The notes beneath the pieces were generated by a model that saw only the letters and a list, made by a program, of their open reading frames with translations, searched no databases and was not told the DNA's origin. Shown piece by piece: positions 25,495 to 34,597 of a DNA stretch of 64,000 nucleotides. Made by a program: the position numbers and the translations under genes. Source of the DNA: Nocardia suismassiliense (GTDB taxonomy: Bacteria > Actinomycetota > Actinomycetes > Mycobacteriales > Mycobacteriaceae); NCBI RefSeq assembly GCF_900269665.1, contig NZ_LT985361.1:1537879-1601878 (forward strand). Reading direction: 5' to 3'. Numbering within the stretch: position 1 is the first letter of the stretch; every line of letters begins with the position of its first letter.

Positions 25495-26828
25495 GTCGCC
25501 GCCGCCGCGAAACCGGCGCGCAGATCGGTCAGGATGTCGTCGATCCCTTCGATCCCCACCGCCAAGCGGACCAGGCCCGGAGTGACCCCGGCGAGCAGTT
25601 GCTCGGCGGGCGTCAGCTGCGAATGTGTGGTCGACGCGGGGTGAATCACGAGGGAGCGCACATCTCCGATGTTAGCCACATGGCTGTGCAGGACTAATCC
25701 GTCCACGAACTTCTTGCCCGCATCGACACCGCCGCGCAGTTCGAAGGCGACGATCGCACCGGGGCCCTTGGGCGCCAGCTGCTTGCCGCGTTCGTACCAG
25801 GGCGAGGAGGGCAGACCGGCGTAGATGACCTTTTCGACGTCCGGGTGGGTGCTCAGGAATTCGGCCACCGCCTTGGCATTGGCGACGTGCCGTTCGATGC
25901 GCAGACTCAGCGTCTCGATGCCCTGGCTGATCAGGAACGCGTTGAACGGCGAGATCGCCGAGCCGAGGTCGCGCAGCAGTTGCACGCGGGCCTTGAGCGC
26001 GAACGCGGGCGCGCCGAGATCGGCGAACACCGCCCCGTGGTAGCTGGGGTCGGGGGTGGTGAAGCCGGGGAAACGCGGTTGACCCTGCGCGTCGGTCACC
26101 GTCCAGTCGAAGGTGCCGCCGTCGACGATCACACCCGCCACCGCGGCGCCGTGCCCGCCGAGGTACTTGGTCGCCGAGTGCACGACGATGTCGGCCCCGT
26201 GCGCCAGCGGCTGGATCAGGTAGGGCGTCGCCACCGTGTTGTCGACGATCAGCGGCAGCCCGGCCTGGTGCGCGACGCCGGCGATACCGGGAAGGTCGAA
26301 GATGGCGCTGCTCGGGTTGGCGATGGTCTCGCCGTAGAACGCCTTGGTGTTCGGCCGGATCGCCGCGCGCCACTGGTCCAGGTCGTCGGGGTCCTCGACG
26401 AAGGACACCTCGATGCCGAGCTTGGGCAGCGAGTAGTGGAAGAGGTTGTAGGTGCCGCCGTAGAGGTGCGGGCTGGACACGATGTGGTCGCCGGCCGAGG
26501 CCAGGTTCAGGATGGCGAACGTCTCCGCGGCCTGTCCGGAGGCCAGCAGCAGTGCGGCGACACCGCCTTCGAGCGCGGCGACGCGCTGCTCCACCACGTC
26601 CTGGGTGGGGTTCATGATCCGGGTGTAGATGTTGCCCGGCTCGGCGAGCCCGAACAGCGCGGCGGCGTGCTCGGTATCGCGGAAGGCGTACGAGGTGGTC
26701 TGGTAGATGGGCAGGGCCCTGGCACCGGTGGTGCTGTCGGGGGCCTGTCCCGCGTGCACCTGTTTGGTCTCGAAAGACCACTGCGCGGTCGGGTCGACGT
26801 CGGCCGCGGGCACGGTGGAATCACTCAT
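25491..26828 (-). CDS. metY: O-acetylhomoserine sulfhydrylase
   Basis: The 445-residue PLP enzyme of the Cys/Met-metabolism family converts O-acetylhomoserine and sulfide to homocysteine. The PLP lysine lies in [26 protein letters not shown] and [13 protein letters not shown] are family blocks. It is first in the operon; metX follows with a 4-bp overlap. ATG 26828 has GGAG 8 nt upstream. That GGAG sits in two mutually exclusive small hairpins (GAGC-AAA-GCTC and CTTTG-GAG-CAAAG), so initiation may be controlled. Upstream lie a cysteine leader ORF and a SAM-IV riboswitch. Confidence 0.96.
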   Translation of the reverse strand: MSDSTVPAADVDPTAQWSFETKQVHAGQAPDSTTGARALPIYQTTSYAFRDTEHAAALFGLAEPGNIYTRIMNPTQDVVEQRVAALEGGVAALLLASGQAAETFAILNLASAGDHIVSSPHLYGGTYNLFHYSLPKLGIEVSFVEDPDDLDQWRAAIRPNTKAFYGETIANPSSAIFDLPGIAGVAHQAGLPLIVDNTVATPYLIQPLAHGADIVVHSATKYLGGHGAAVAGVIVDGGTFDWTVTDAQGQPRFPGFTTPDPSYHGAVFADLGAPAFALKARVQLLRDLGSAISPFNAFLISQGIETLSLRIERHVANAKAVAEFLSTHPDVEKVIYAGLPSSPWYERGKQLAPKGPGAIVAFELRGGVDAGKKFVDGLVLHSHVANIGDVRSLVIHPASTTHSQLTPAEQLLAGVTPGLVRLAVGIEGIDDILTDLRAGFAAAAT

Positions 26829-26871
26829 GAGCTTTGCTCCAAAGAAAAGGTTGTTCGCCAGAACTAACGGG

Positions 26872-26904
26872 TTATCGGGTCAACGGCGAAGGACAACAAC
26901 ACAT
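26872..26904 (-). CDS. Cysteine-rich leader peptide (MCCCPSPLTR) ahead of metY
   Basis: The short ORF encodes 10 residues and a TAA stop: ATG, three TGT cysteine codons, then P-S-P-L-T-R. A perfect AGGAGG (26913-26918) lies 8 nt before the ATG, and starts 4 nt after the riboswitch aptamer ends. It has a strong ribosome site and a run of the one amino acid made from the same sulfide pool, and it sits 43 nt before metY. This points to a sensor of Cys-tRNA availability. Polycysteine leader ORFs that control sulfur genes are known in mycobacteria; one placed behind a SAM-IV aptamer is unusual. Translation is not proven. Confidence 0.7.
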   Translation of the reverse strand: MCCCPSPLTR

Positions 26905-26921
26905 TTCGGGAACCTCCTGGA

Positions 26922-27034
26922 AAGCGCGCTTGCTCTCGACCTTCGAGAGCCCGGTCATCACCCGGAGCACCCCACCGCTGCTGGAGGGTTGCCGTCCAGC
27001 AAGCCGGGGCTTCGCGCTGGCACTCATGACCTGA
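26922..27034 (-). ncRNA. SAM-IV riboswitch aptamer upstream of metY
   Basis: On the minus strand the sequence runs GGTCATGAGTGCCAGC, then GCCCCGGCTTGCTGG, GGCAACCCTCCAGC, GGTGGGGTGCTCCGGG and TGATGACC, followed by the hairpin GCTCTCGA-AGG-TCGAGAGC. This order and the core segments match the actinobacterial SAM-IV class. P1 is formed by GGTCAT (27026-27031) and ATGACC (26952-26957). It senses S-adenosylmethionine to repress methionine synthesis. Directly after it comes the AGGAGG of a cysteine leader ORF rather than that of metY. Confidence 0.93.
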
Positions 27035-27038
27035 CGGC

Positions 27039-27044
27039 ATCATA
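27039..27044 (-). promoter_or_regulatory. -10 box of the metY riboswitch transcript
   Basis: TATGAT (within GGTTATGATGCC on the minus strand) lies 7 nt before the first aptamer nucleotide near 27031, so transcription would begin exactly at the riboswitch 5' end. No convincing -35 box is seen. Confidence 0.65.
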
Positions 27045-27082
27045 ACCGGCGCCCGATCGGCGACCGAAATCCGGAGCCGAAC

Positions 27083-27808
27083 TCAGCGGGTCGCGCCGGG
27101 CCGCGCGGCGCCACACACCCGCGTGAACTCGTCGAAGGCGGTGGTGAAGGAGTCGCGGCCGGCCGCGGCCGCCGCCTGCGGATTGTCGTAGTCGAACATG
27201 CTCTCGCCGCACTCCATCGCGAGGTGGCCGATGAGCTGCCAGGCGCCGAGGATCAGCCGCACCGGCAGCGCGTCGGGGGTGCTGTCGAGTCGTTCGGCAA
27301 CCACCGCGGCGATCGCGACGTTCTTGCTGTCGGCGTGCTCGAGGCTGCGCGCGCTGACCGCCGGGCTGCTGCGCATGATCCGCTGCATCTGCTGGAACTG
27401 CCGGAACGAGACCGGTCCCTCGGCGGACTCGCTCGCGGCGTGGTCGATCACCTGCAGAAACGCCTCGCGGATCGACTCCAGCTCGTTGCCGGTGACGGGG
27501 AGGGTGCGCAGGGTCTCCGCGACGGTCTCGCCGAAGTCCTGGATCGGGCCGAGCACGATGTCCTCTTTGCTGTCGAAGTATCGGTTGATCGTGCGCGGCG
27601 AGACGTCGGCGGCGTTGGCGATCTGTTCGACCGTCGTCGCGTCGAATCCCTGTGCGTCGCAAAGCTCCAGCGCGACCTCGATGATGCGCAACCGGGTCTT
27701 CTGCTTCTTGCGCTCCCGCAGGCCGGGATAGGCATTCGGCCCTGAGTTGGCGGGGGGCTCCGCTGCGGTACGCGCGCTCGTCGGCGTCGGTGACTCGAGC
27801 ATGTTCAC
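27083..27808 (-). CDS. TetR/AcrR-family regulator divergent from an MFS exporter
   Basis: The 241-residue TetR regulator has a disordered N-terminal stretch and a helix-turn-helix at about residues 45-85 (FDATTVEQIANAADVSPRTINRYFDSKEDIV), typical of the AcrR branch. The ligand domain is unassigned. Start ATG 27808 or 27802 (MLESPTPTS) cannot be separated. It is divergent from an EmrB/QacA-type exporter, and an 8-bp-arm dyad plus a third half-site lie in between, so it is the likely repressor of that exporter and of itself. Confidence 0.9.
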   Translation of the reverse strand: MNMLESPTPTSARTAAEPPANSGPNAYPGLRERKKQKTRLRIIEVALELCDAQGFDATTVEQIANAADVSPRTINRYFDSKEDIVLGPIQDFGETVAETLRTLPVTGNELESIREAFLQVIDHAASESAEGPVSFRQFQQMQRIMRSSPAVSARSLEHADSKNVAIAAVVAERLDSTPDALPVRLILGAWQLIGHLAMECGESMFDYDNPQAAAAAGRDSFTTAFDEFTRVCGAARPGATR

Positions 27809-27847
27809 ACCCTATCGCAACCTAGTGTTTTCGTGTCTTTAACCGCC

Positions 27848-27903
27848 AAATGTCGGACTGCGACATTTTTCGCTTGACGCCAAATGTCGTCAGATGCCAG
27901 GAT
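27848..27903. promoter_or_regulatory. TetR operator and promoter of the MFS exporter
   Basis: AAATGTCG (27848-27855) and CGACATTT (27861-27868) form a perfect dyad with a 5-bp spacer; a third AAATGTCG half-site lies at 27882-27889. TTGACG (27874-27879) and CAGGAT (27898-27903) with an 18-bp spacer make a plausible promoter, and the third half-site falls in the spacer. Confidence 0.7.
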
Positions 27904-27936
27904 AGCCGGACAGTGTCCAAAGGTGAGGAGTCCACG

Positions 27937-29433
27937 GTGACCGAGACTGCGCAAGCGGTAGAAGTACCGGAAAAACAAGGCGGTTCCGCCCGCTGGTTCG
28001 CCCTCGCGGTGATCGCGTTGGCCCAGCTCATGGTGGTTCTCGACGCCACCATCGTGACCATCTCGCTGCCGTTCGCGCAGCACGATCTCGGCATCAGCGA
28101 CGGCAACAAGCAGTGGATGCTGACCGCTTACACGCTGATCTTCGGCGGCCTGCTGCTGCTCGGCGGCCGCCTGGCCGACTACCTGGGGCGACGCCGGATC
28201 TTCATCATCGGTCTGGTCGGTTTCGCCGCCGCGTCGGCACTTGCCGGTCTGGCGCAGAACGGCGCCGAGATGTTCGCCGGGCGTGCGCTGCAGGGTGCGT
28301 TCGCGGCCTTGCTCGCGCCCGCCGCGTTGTCGTTGCTGTCGGTGACGTTCACCGAACCTGGTGAGCGCGCAACGGCATTCGGCGTGTTCGCCGGTATCTC
28401 CGCCGGTGGCGCCGCGCTCGGTCTGATCGCGGGCGGCGCGCTCACCGAGTACGCCTCCTGGCGCTGGTGCCTGCTGGTGAACACCCCGATCGCGCTGCTC
28501 GCCCTGCTCGGCGCGCTGGCGTGGGTGGTCAAGGACGTGCCGACGCCCCGTACCGGCGGCTACGACGTGCCCGGCGCGGTCACCGTGACGCTCGGCCTCA
28601 TCGCGATCGTGTACGGCTTCAGTCGCGCCGCCGACGACGGCTGGCTGGCGGGCAGCACCCTCGGCCTGCTCGTCGCCGGGACCGCGCTGCTGATCGCCTT
28701 CGTGGTGATCGAACGGCGCTCGGCCAATCCGCTGCTGCCGCTGCATATTCCGGGTGAGATCAACCGGGGCGGCGCGTTCCTCGCCGCGTTGCTCGTGCCG
28801 ATCGCCATGTTCGCGATGTTCCTGTTCCTCAGCTACTACTTCCAGATCACGCTGGGTTACTCGTCGCTGAAGGCGGGCTTCGCGTTCCTGCCCTTCCCGG
28901 CGGGCATCGCGATCTCCGCGGGCATCACCAGCGCGCTGCTGCCCAAGATCGGGCCGCGGCCGCTGATGGTCGCGGGTGCCGTGCTCGGCGTGCTCGGTCT
29001 GGTGTGGCTGGCGCAGCTGGACTTCGGCGACAGCTTCGCGACGAGCGTGCTGCCCGCGCAGGTGCTGATCGCGCTCGGCATGGGTCCGCTGTTCGTCGGC
29101 ATGCAGACGGTCGCGCTGCACCAAGTGGAGGAAGAGGATTCCGGCGTGGCCAGTGCGCTGCTGAACGCGGCGCAGCAGGTCGGTGGCGCGGTCGGCACGG
29201 CGCTGCTGACCACCATCTCGGTGCAGACGGCCAAGACCTACGCGGAGAATCACCCGACGATCGACAATTTGGTCGCCCGCGCCTCGATCCACAGCTACGA
29301 CGTGGCGTTCTACGTCGGTGCGGGTTTCTTCCTCGCCGCCGTGCCGGTGATCGCGCTGATGATCCGGGACCGGCCGGAGAACCTGATCGAGGGTTCCGAG
29401 GAGGGTGCCCGCCCGGTGCACGTCGGAGTCTGA
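27937..29433 (+). CDS. MFS drug exporter, DHA2 (EmrB/QacA) type
   Basis: The 498-residue transporter has about 14 predicted helices, with the family motif near the first helix (ALAQLMVVLDATIVTISLPF). The loop motif GGRLADYLGRRRIF and the antiporter motif LLAPAALSLLSVTF region are also present. It would export hydrophobic drugs or an endogenous metabolite using the proton gradient. GTG 27937 has GAGGAG about 6 nt upstream. Divergent TetR and the dyad in between suggest substrate-induced derepression. Confidence 0.92.
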   Translation: MTETAQAVEVPEKQGGSARWFALAVIALAQLMVVLDATIVTISLPFAQHDLGISDGNKQWMLTAYTLIFGGLLLLGGRLADYLGRRRIFIIGLVGFAAASALAGLAQNGAEMFAGRALQGAFAALLAPAALSLLSVTFTEPGERATAFGVFAGISAGGAALGLIAGGALTEYASWRWCLLVNTPIALLALLGALAWVVKDVPTPRTGGYDVPGAVTVTLGLIAIVYGFSRAADDGWLAGSTLGLLVAGTALLIAFVVIERRSANPLLPLHIPGEINRGGAFLAALLVPIAMFAMFLFLSYYFQITLGYSSLKAGFAFLPFPAGIAISAGITSALLPKIGPRPLMVAGAVLGVLGLVWLAQLDFGDSFATSVLPAQVLIALGMGPLFVGMQTVALHQVEEEDSGVASALLNAAQQVGGAVGTALLTTISVQTAKTYAENHPTIDNLVARASIHSYDVAFYVGAGFFLAAVPVIALMIRDRPENLIEGSEEGARPVHVGV

Positions 29434-29737
29434 TCGACGCGACCACCCCGCGGTCCGCGTGTCGCCTGCCCGGCGGTGCGCGGACCGCAGTCGTTCGGCG
29501 CGGCGACCTGCGAATTGCGCAATGACCTACCAGTCAGTAAGTTCGTGGGGTTTCTCACTCGGGGGGCTGCCCGCACACCACGATCATCGGCAGCAGTACG
29601 CTTGTCTTGTTTGCACCACACGTCTCGCGGACAACGCGGGGCATATACGTTGTCTGTTGGAACAGCTGGGGTCCGCTCACAAGCGTGTTCACCTGGCCGT
29701 GCAATGAGGGCACCATCCTAGGAGGACACGAAGATCC
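29434..29737. other. 304-bp intergenic region before icd
   Basis: No gene is supported. A 10-bp stem (GCGGTCCGCG 29450-29459 with CGCGGACCGC 29479-29488) without a T-run could end the exporter transcript. An AGTAAGTT half-site (29536-29543) resembles the arm of the dyad upstream of the SDR gene. The icd promoter must lie here but was not pinned down. Confidence 0.5.
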
Positions 29738-30955
29738 ATGTCCAAAATCAAGGTTGAAGGTACCGTCGTCGAACTCGACGGCGACGAGATGACCCGGATC
29801 ATCTGGCAGTTCATCAAGGACAAGCTGATCCATCCGTATCTCGATGTGAATCTCGAGTACTACGACTTGGGCATCGAGTACCGGGACAAGACAGACGACC
29901 AGGTCACTGTCGACGCGGCCGAGGCGATCAAACGCCACGGGGTCGGCGTCAAGTGCGCGACCATCACCCCGGACGAGGCCCGCGTCAAGGAATTCGGCCT
30001 GAAGAAGATGTGGCGGTCGCCCAACGGCACCATCCGCAACATCCTCGGCGGCACCATCTTCCGCGCGCCGATCATCATCTCCAACGTGCCGCGCCTGGTG
30101 CCCGGCTGGACCAAGCCGATCATCATCGGCAGGCACGCGTTCGGCGACCAGTACCGCGCCACCGATTTCAAGGTGTACCAAGCGGGCACGGTCACCCTGA
30201 CCTTCACGCCGGAGGACGGCAGCGAGCCGATCCAGCACGAGGTCGTGAAGATGCCCGAAGACGGCGGCGTCGTCATGGGTATGTACAACTTCAAGAACTC
30301 GATCATCGATTTCGCGCGGGCCTCGTTCAACTACGGCCTGCAGCAGAACTACCCGGTGTATCTCTCGACGAAGAACACCATCCTCAAGGCCTACGACGGC
30401 ATGTTCAAGGACACGTTCCAGGACGTGTTCGATGCCGAGTTCAAGACCCAGTTCGACGCGGCGGGCCTGACCTACGAGCACCGCCTCATCGACGACATGG
30501 TCGCCTCCTCCATGAAGTGGGAGGGCGGTTACGTCTGGGCCTGTAAGAACTACGACGGTGACGTGCAGTCCGACACCGTGGCGCAGGGCTTCGGCTCGCT
30601 CGGCCTGATGACCTCGGTGCTGCTGACCCCGGACGGCAAGACCTGTGAGGCGGAGGCCGCACACGGCACCGTCACCCGGCACTACCGTCAGCACCAGCAG
30701 GGCAAGCCGACCTCGACCAACCCGATCGCGTCGATCTTCGCCTGGACGCGCGGGCTCGAGCACCGCGGCAAGCTCGACAACACCCCCGAGGTGATCGGCT
30801 TCGCGCAGACCCTCGAGGATGTCGTCATCAAGACCGTCGAAGGCGGCCAGATGACCAAGGACCTGGCCTCGCTCGTCGGCGGCGACCAGGGCTACCTGAG
30901 CACCGAGGAGTTCCTCGGCGCGCTCGACGCGAACCTGGCTCGCGCCCTGCGTTGA
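29738..30955 (+). CDS. icd: NADP-dependent isocitrate dehydrogenase
   Basis: The 405-residue homodimeric IDH of the eukaryote-like class oxidises isocitrate to 2-oxoglutarate in the TCA cycle. Landmarks are [35 protein letters not shown] (substrate-binding Ser and Arg), [38 protein letters not shown] (metal Asp residues) and [14 protein letters not shown] 29738 follows AGGAGG by 12 nt. It is convergent with the next oxidoreductase, with a terminator between. Confidence 0.97.
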   Translation: MSKIKVEGTVVELDGDEMTRIIWQFIKDKLIHPYLDVNLEYYDLGIEYRDKTDDQVTVDAAEAIKRHGVGVKCATITPDEARVKEFGLKKMWRSPNGTIRNILGGTIFRAPIIISNVPRLVPGWTKPIIIGRHAFGDQYRATDFKVYQAGTVTLTFTPEDGSEPIQHEVVKMPEDGGVVMGMYNFKNSIIDFARASFNYGLQQNYPVYLSTKNTILKAYDGMFKDTFQDVFDAEFKTQFDAAGLTYEHRLIDDMVASSMKWEGGYVWACKNYDGDVQSDTVAQGFGSLGLMTSVLLTPDGKTCEAEAAHGTVTRHYRQHQQGKPTSTNPIASIFAWTRGLEHRGKLDNTPEVIGFAQTLEDVVIKTVEGGQMTKDLASLVGGDQGYLSTEEFLGALDANLARALR

Positions 30956-31050
30956 GTCGGTGAACACACCCGGCGCTGGAACTGATCCGGCGCCGGGGGA
31001 TGAGCTCCTCCCGCCCAGGCCAAGACGGTTGGGCACGCTGTTCTGAATGA

Positions 31051-31094
31051 CGGGCACCCGCACCACTCGGTGGTACGGGTGCCCGGATTGTTTC
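31051..31094. terminator. Intrinsic terminator after icd
   Basis: CGGGCACCCG (31051-31060) pairs with CGGGTGCCCG (31076-31085), with further CCAC/GTGG pairing inside, followed by GATTGTTTCT. It separates icd from the convergent oxidoreductase. Confidence 0.88.
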
Positions 31095-31975
31095 TAGGTG
31101 CGGGCGGGACTGTTGAGCAGTAGCGGAACTACTCGCGTCAGGCTGTCTGCGCCGATGCCGTGCTCGACGCCCGCGTCGAACAACCGCAGCAGCGGATCGA
31201 GCAGGTCGGTGGGTACGTCCGCGTCGCGGTTCGCGTCCAGCAGCATGCGCAGAATGAATTGATGCTCTTCGACGCCGGCCATGATCGGCGGGAATTCACC
31301 GTTATCGATCTGGGCCGCGAGTGCGGGCAAGGTATCGATCACCGAACGCAACCATGGCACCAGCAGCGAACCGGTGGGTTCCGCCGTGTCCCGGTGCGCG
31401 CCGCGCAGCATGGCGGCCGCTTGGAAGAAGCCACCGAACAGGCCGTACATGCCTGCCAGCACGGCTAAGTCGTGCACGCCGGCCAGCCCGACGTCCGTCC
31501 CCAGATGCTTCGCCGTGCCCAGCTCGGCGATCACCACCTGCTGGTCGGCCTCGGGTGAGCCGCTGTAGATGATCGTCGAGTCCGGCGTGCCCATCGTCTC
31601 CGGCATGCCGAGGATCGAACCGTCCAGGAAGCGCCCGCCTCGGTCGGCGATCCAGGCTTCGAGGTCGCGTGCCTCGGCCGGGCGTCCAGTCGAAAGATTC
31701 ACTACGGTGCGGCCTGCGATTGCTTCCGGTGCGGTGTGCAGGAGGGTGGCCGCGATCGCGGTCTCGGGCACCGAGATGACGATCAGTTCCCCGGCCTGCA
31801 GCGCCTCGGCGAGCGAACCCGCCCGGATCGCGCCGAGTGCATCCAGGTGCGGCGCCCGATCGGGACTGCGATTCCACACCGTGACGGGGTGGCCGTTGCG
31901 CAGAAAGACCTGGGCGATCGCCGCGCCCATGCGGCCGAGACCGAGCACAGTCAACGGTGTGTGGTCGCTGGTCAT
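31094..31975 (-). CDS. NAD(P)-dependent oxidoreductase (6-PGDH/imine-reductase-like)
   Basis: The 293-residue protein has an N-terminal Rossmann motif LGLGRMGAAIAQVFLRNGHPVTVWNRS and a helical C-terminal dimer domain (GLAGVHDLAVLAGMYGLFGGFFQAAAMLRG). The overall pattern is that of beta-hydroxyacid dehydrogenases and bacterial imine reductases. The catalytic Lys of hydroxyacid dehydrogenases is not seen in its usual place (LAGVHDLAVLAG), which favours the imine-reductase-like branch. ATG 31975 has GGAGG 5 nt upstream. It is divergent from the GlxA-type regulator. Confidence 0.85.
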   Translation of the reverse strand: MTSDHTPLTVLGLGRMGAAIAQVFLRNGHPVTVWNRSPDRAPHLDALGAIRAGSLAEALQAGELIVISVPETAIAATLLHTAPEAIAGRTVVNLSTGRPAEARDLEAWIADRGGRFLDGSILGMPETMGTPDSTIIYSGSPEADQQVVIAELGTAKHLGTDVGLAGVHDLAVLAGMYGLFGGFFQAAAMLRGAHRDTAEPTGSLLVPWLRSVIDTLPALAAQIDNGEFPPIMAGVEEHQFILRMLLDANRDADVPTDLLDPLLRLFDAGVEHGIGADSLTRVVPLLLNSPART

Positions 31976-32104
31976 GATTCCTCCGTCGATGTCGTACGTG
32001 CTGATGAAGTGGGCGCCCGCAGAACAGTTTTCAAGCTGGAGCCGCCGAGGTGTGAGTGGCAGGACTGACCTCGACCGAACGTTTCCTGCCATAAGCTGGC
32101 GGCC

Positions 32105-33103
32105 ATGACCGGTCATGTCGTCGCCATCGCCGTCACGCCCGGGGCGCTGCATCCGTGGGACCTCTACGAGCTCGGCGTGATCGCCGCGATCTTCGGCACC
32201 CCGCACCCCGACCTTGCCGACCCCTGGTACGAACTGCGGGTGTGCTCGGTGCTGCCCGCCGCGGCCGAGTCGGCGATCGGCGGCGGCGCCTACCTGCGAG
32301 CCGAGTACGGCCCGGACGAACTGCTGCGCGCCGACACCGTGTTCGTGCCCTCCATCGCCTACGACTGCGTCACCGGTGACCGCCCGGTGCCCCCGGAACT
32401 ACTCGACGGGCTCCGCGCGGCGCATCGCGGGGGAGCGCGCATGGTCGCCCTGTGCAACGGCATGTTCGCGCTGGCCGCGGCGGGCCTGCTGGACGGGCGT
32501 CGGGTCACCGCGCACTGGGAGCACGCACCGATCCTGGCCCGCCGTCATCCCGCCGTCCAGGTCGACGGCACGGCGCTCTACGTCGATGACGGCGACATCC
32601 TCACCAGCGGGGGAATGACCGCAGCCGTGGATCTTTCGCTGCACCTGGTGCGGCGCGACTTCGGCGCCGCCGTCGCCAACCGGCTGGCCCGGCGCTTGGT
32701 GACCCCGCCGCGGCGATCGGGCGACCAGGCGCAGTTCGTGGATCTGTCCGTGCAGGCCCGCGCCGAGGCCGACCTCGGTCCGGCGCTCGAATGGGCCGTC
32801 GCCCACCTCGACCAGCCGCTCACCGTCGAAGCGCTCGCGGCCCGCGCCACCATGAGTCCGCGCACCTTTCACAGGCGCATGCGGCAGTCCATCGGGGTCA
32901 CGCCGAAGCAGTGGTTGCTGACCCAGCGGCTGGCTCGTGCGCAGACGCTGTTGGAGTCCACTGACTTCGGCATCGAGCGGATCGGCCGGCTGTGCGGTTT
33001 CGGCACCGCCGCGAATCTGCGCCGCCACTTCGCGTCGGTCGTGGGTGTCACCCCTGCCGAGTACCGGCGCACCTTCGAGCAGCGAGAGGCACCTGCCGCC
33101 TGA
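32105..33103 (+). CDS. GlxA-type AraC-family transcriptional regulator
   Basis: The 332-residue protein has an N-terminal DJ-1/PfpI-like domain (about residues 1-190; elbow ALCNGMFALAAAGLLDGR, with GGMTAAVDLSLHLV). A C-terminal AraC/XylS double helix-turn-helix follows (LTVEALAARATMSPRTFHRRMRQSIGVTPKQWL and IERIGRLCGFGTAANLRRHF). The DJ-1 domain senses ligand in related regulators. ATG 32105 lies 7 nt after TAAGCT (32092-32097), so the mRNA may be leaderless. It probably controls the divergent oxidoreductase. Confidence 0.9.
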   Translation: MTGHVVAIAVTPGALHPWDLYELGVIAAIFGTPHPDLADPWYELRVCSVLPAAAESAIGGGAYLRAEYGPDELLRADTVFVPSIAYDCVTGDRPVPPELLDGLRAAHRGGARMVALCNGMFALAAAGLLDGRRVTAHWEHAPILARRHPAVQVDGTALYVDDGDILTSGGMTAAVDLSLHLVRRDFGAAVANRLARRLVTPPRRSGDQAQFVDLSVQARAEADLGPALEWAVAHLDQPLTVEALAARATMSPRTFHRRMRQSIGVTPKQWLLTQRLARAQTLLESTDFGIERIGRLCGFGTAANLRRHFASVVGVTPAEYRRTFEQREAPAA

Positions 33104-33341
33104 GCCGAATGGCTCGCCGGCGTAAGCGAATCCGATGAGGCTGCCCACATCCGGCCGGTCGGCTACCGGAGCCTCGGCGGGTACGGCATTGTTTCCGAAT
33201 GGTATTTGCCAGGTCGTGCCACGATAGGTGTCCCTATTGCGCGGTTTTACATTCTGACCTGCACGTTTTCTTTACGCCGACGTGTCTCACCTCACGATTA
33301 CTCGGGAAGCGAAACCGCCTGCGGAAGCGTTTCATGGATAC

Positions 33342-34580
33342 GTGACCACTCCCCTCGCCGCCCAGGCCCCCGCACGCCCCGAAGCCGCGCGGACGACTTG
33401 GCATCTGCCTGCCATGCTCGCGCTGGCACTCGGCGGGTTCGGTATCGGCACAACAGAATTCGTCACCATGGGTTTGCTGCCGGACATCGCGCGCGCCATG
33501 AATGTCTCCGAGCCGACCGCGGGGCACGCGGTGTCGGCGTACGCGCTCGGCGTGGTGATCGGCGCGCCGGTGCTCGCCGCCCTGTGCGCTCGGGTGTCCC
33601 GTAAGAAACTGCTCATCGCCCTGATGGTGGCGTTCACGCTGGGCAACGTGGCAACCGTGCTCGCGCCGACCTTCCACACCCTGGTGCTCGCCCGGTTCGT
33701 GTCCGGGCTGCCGCACGGCGCCTATTTCGGGGTGGCCTCGCTGGCCGCCGCCACGCTCGCCCCGGTCGGACAGCGCGCCAAAGCGGTTGCCGCGGTTATG
33801 CTCGGGTTGAGCGCCGCCAATGTCGTCGGCGTTCCCGCCGCGACCTGGCTCGGCCAGCACCTCGGCTGGCGCGACGCCTACGTGGTGGTCGCGGTCATCG
33901 GACTGGCGACGGTAGCCGCCCTGATCAGGTACGTCCCGGAGCTCACCGGCATCACCATGACCAACCCGGTCACCGAACTCGGCGCCCTGCGCCGTCCCCA
34001 GGTGTTGCTCACCCTGCTGGTCGGTGCGATCGGCTTCGGCGGCATGTTCGCCGTCTACACCTACATCACCACCACCCTCACCGGCGTCGCCGGCATGTCC
34101 GCCGCCCTGGTGCCGGTGGTACTGATGCTGTTCGGTGTCGGCATGGTGGTCGGCAACATCGTCGGCGGTGTGCTCGCCGATCGCGGCGTCGACCGGGCCA
34201 TCTACGCCTCGATGATCGGCATGGCCGTCATCCTCGCCGTATTCGTTGCGGCGGCGCACAACCCGTACACCGCCGCGATCGGCGCGTTCCTGGTCGGCGC
34301 GACCGGTGCGTCCCTGGCGCCCGGACTGCAGACCCGGCTGATGGACGTGGCGCACGAGGCACAGACCCTGGCCGCCGCGCTGAACCATGCGGCACTGAAC
34401 ATCGCCAACGCGGCGGGAGCATGGCTCGGCGGGGCCGTGATCGCCGCCGGGCTCGGCTACACCGCGCCCGCCATGGTCGGGGCCGGCCTCGCCGTGGTCG
34501 GCGTGCTGCTGTTCGCGATCACCGTCGCGGTGGCCCGTCGGGACGCTCGCCTGGTCGCGGCTGCCGCGCTGGTCGCCTGA
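33342..34580 (+). CDS. MFS exporter, AraJ/Cmx type
   Basis: The transporter of about 412 residues has 12 predicted helices and the characteristic first-helix stretch LALGGFGIGTTEFVTMGLLP, typical of AraJ, sugar-efflux and chloramphenicol-exporter (Cmx/CmlR) proteins. The inter-helix motif is ALCARVSRKKLLIALM. Two starts are possible: GTG 33342 (used, close to helix 1) and GTG 33282 (20 residues longer). The actual substrate is unknown. No dedicated regulator is adjacent; the downstream TetR is preceded by its own promoter. Confidence 0.87.
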   Translation: MTTPLAAQAPARPEAARTTWHLPAMLALALGGFGIGTTEFVTMGLLPDIARAMNVSEPTAGHAVSAYALGVVIGAPVLAALCARVSRKKLLIALMVAFTLGNVATVLAPTFHTLVLARFVSGLPHGAYFGVASLAAATLAPVGQRAKAVAAVMLGLSAANVVGVPAATWLGQHLGWRDAYVVVAVIGLATVAALIRYVPELTGITMTNPVTELGALRRPQVLLTLLVGAIGFGGMFAVYTYITTTLTGVAGMSAALVPVVLMLFGVGMVVGNIVGGVLADRGVDRAIYASMIGMAVILAVFVAAAHNPYTAAIGAFLVGATGASLAPGLQTRLMDVAHEAQTLAAALNHAALNIANAAGAWLGGAVIAAGLGYTAPAMVGAGLAVVGVLLFAITVAVARRDARLVAAAALVA

Positions 34581-34597
34581 CACCCGGCGTCAACTGA

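Noticed and set aside
27805..29421. 538-codon minus-strand open frame opposite the MFS exporter
   Set aside because: Antisense of transmembrane codons gives Gln/Arg/Glu-rich nonsense; the plus-strand MFS motifs are decisive.
29526..29545. CTACCAGTCAGTAAG as an operator before icd
   Set aside because: It is not a real dyad; only the AGTAAGTT half-site resembles another site in the window.
33234..34583. 449-codon minus-strand open frame opposite the AraJ-type exporter
   Set aside because: Same antisense artefact; no start signal and no motif.
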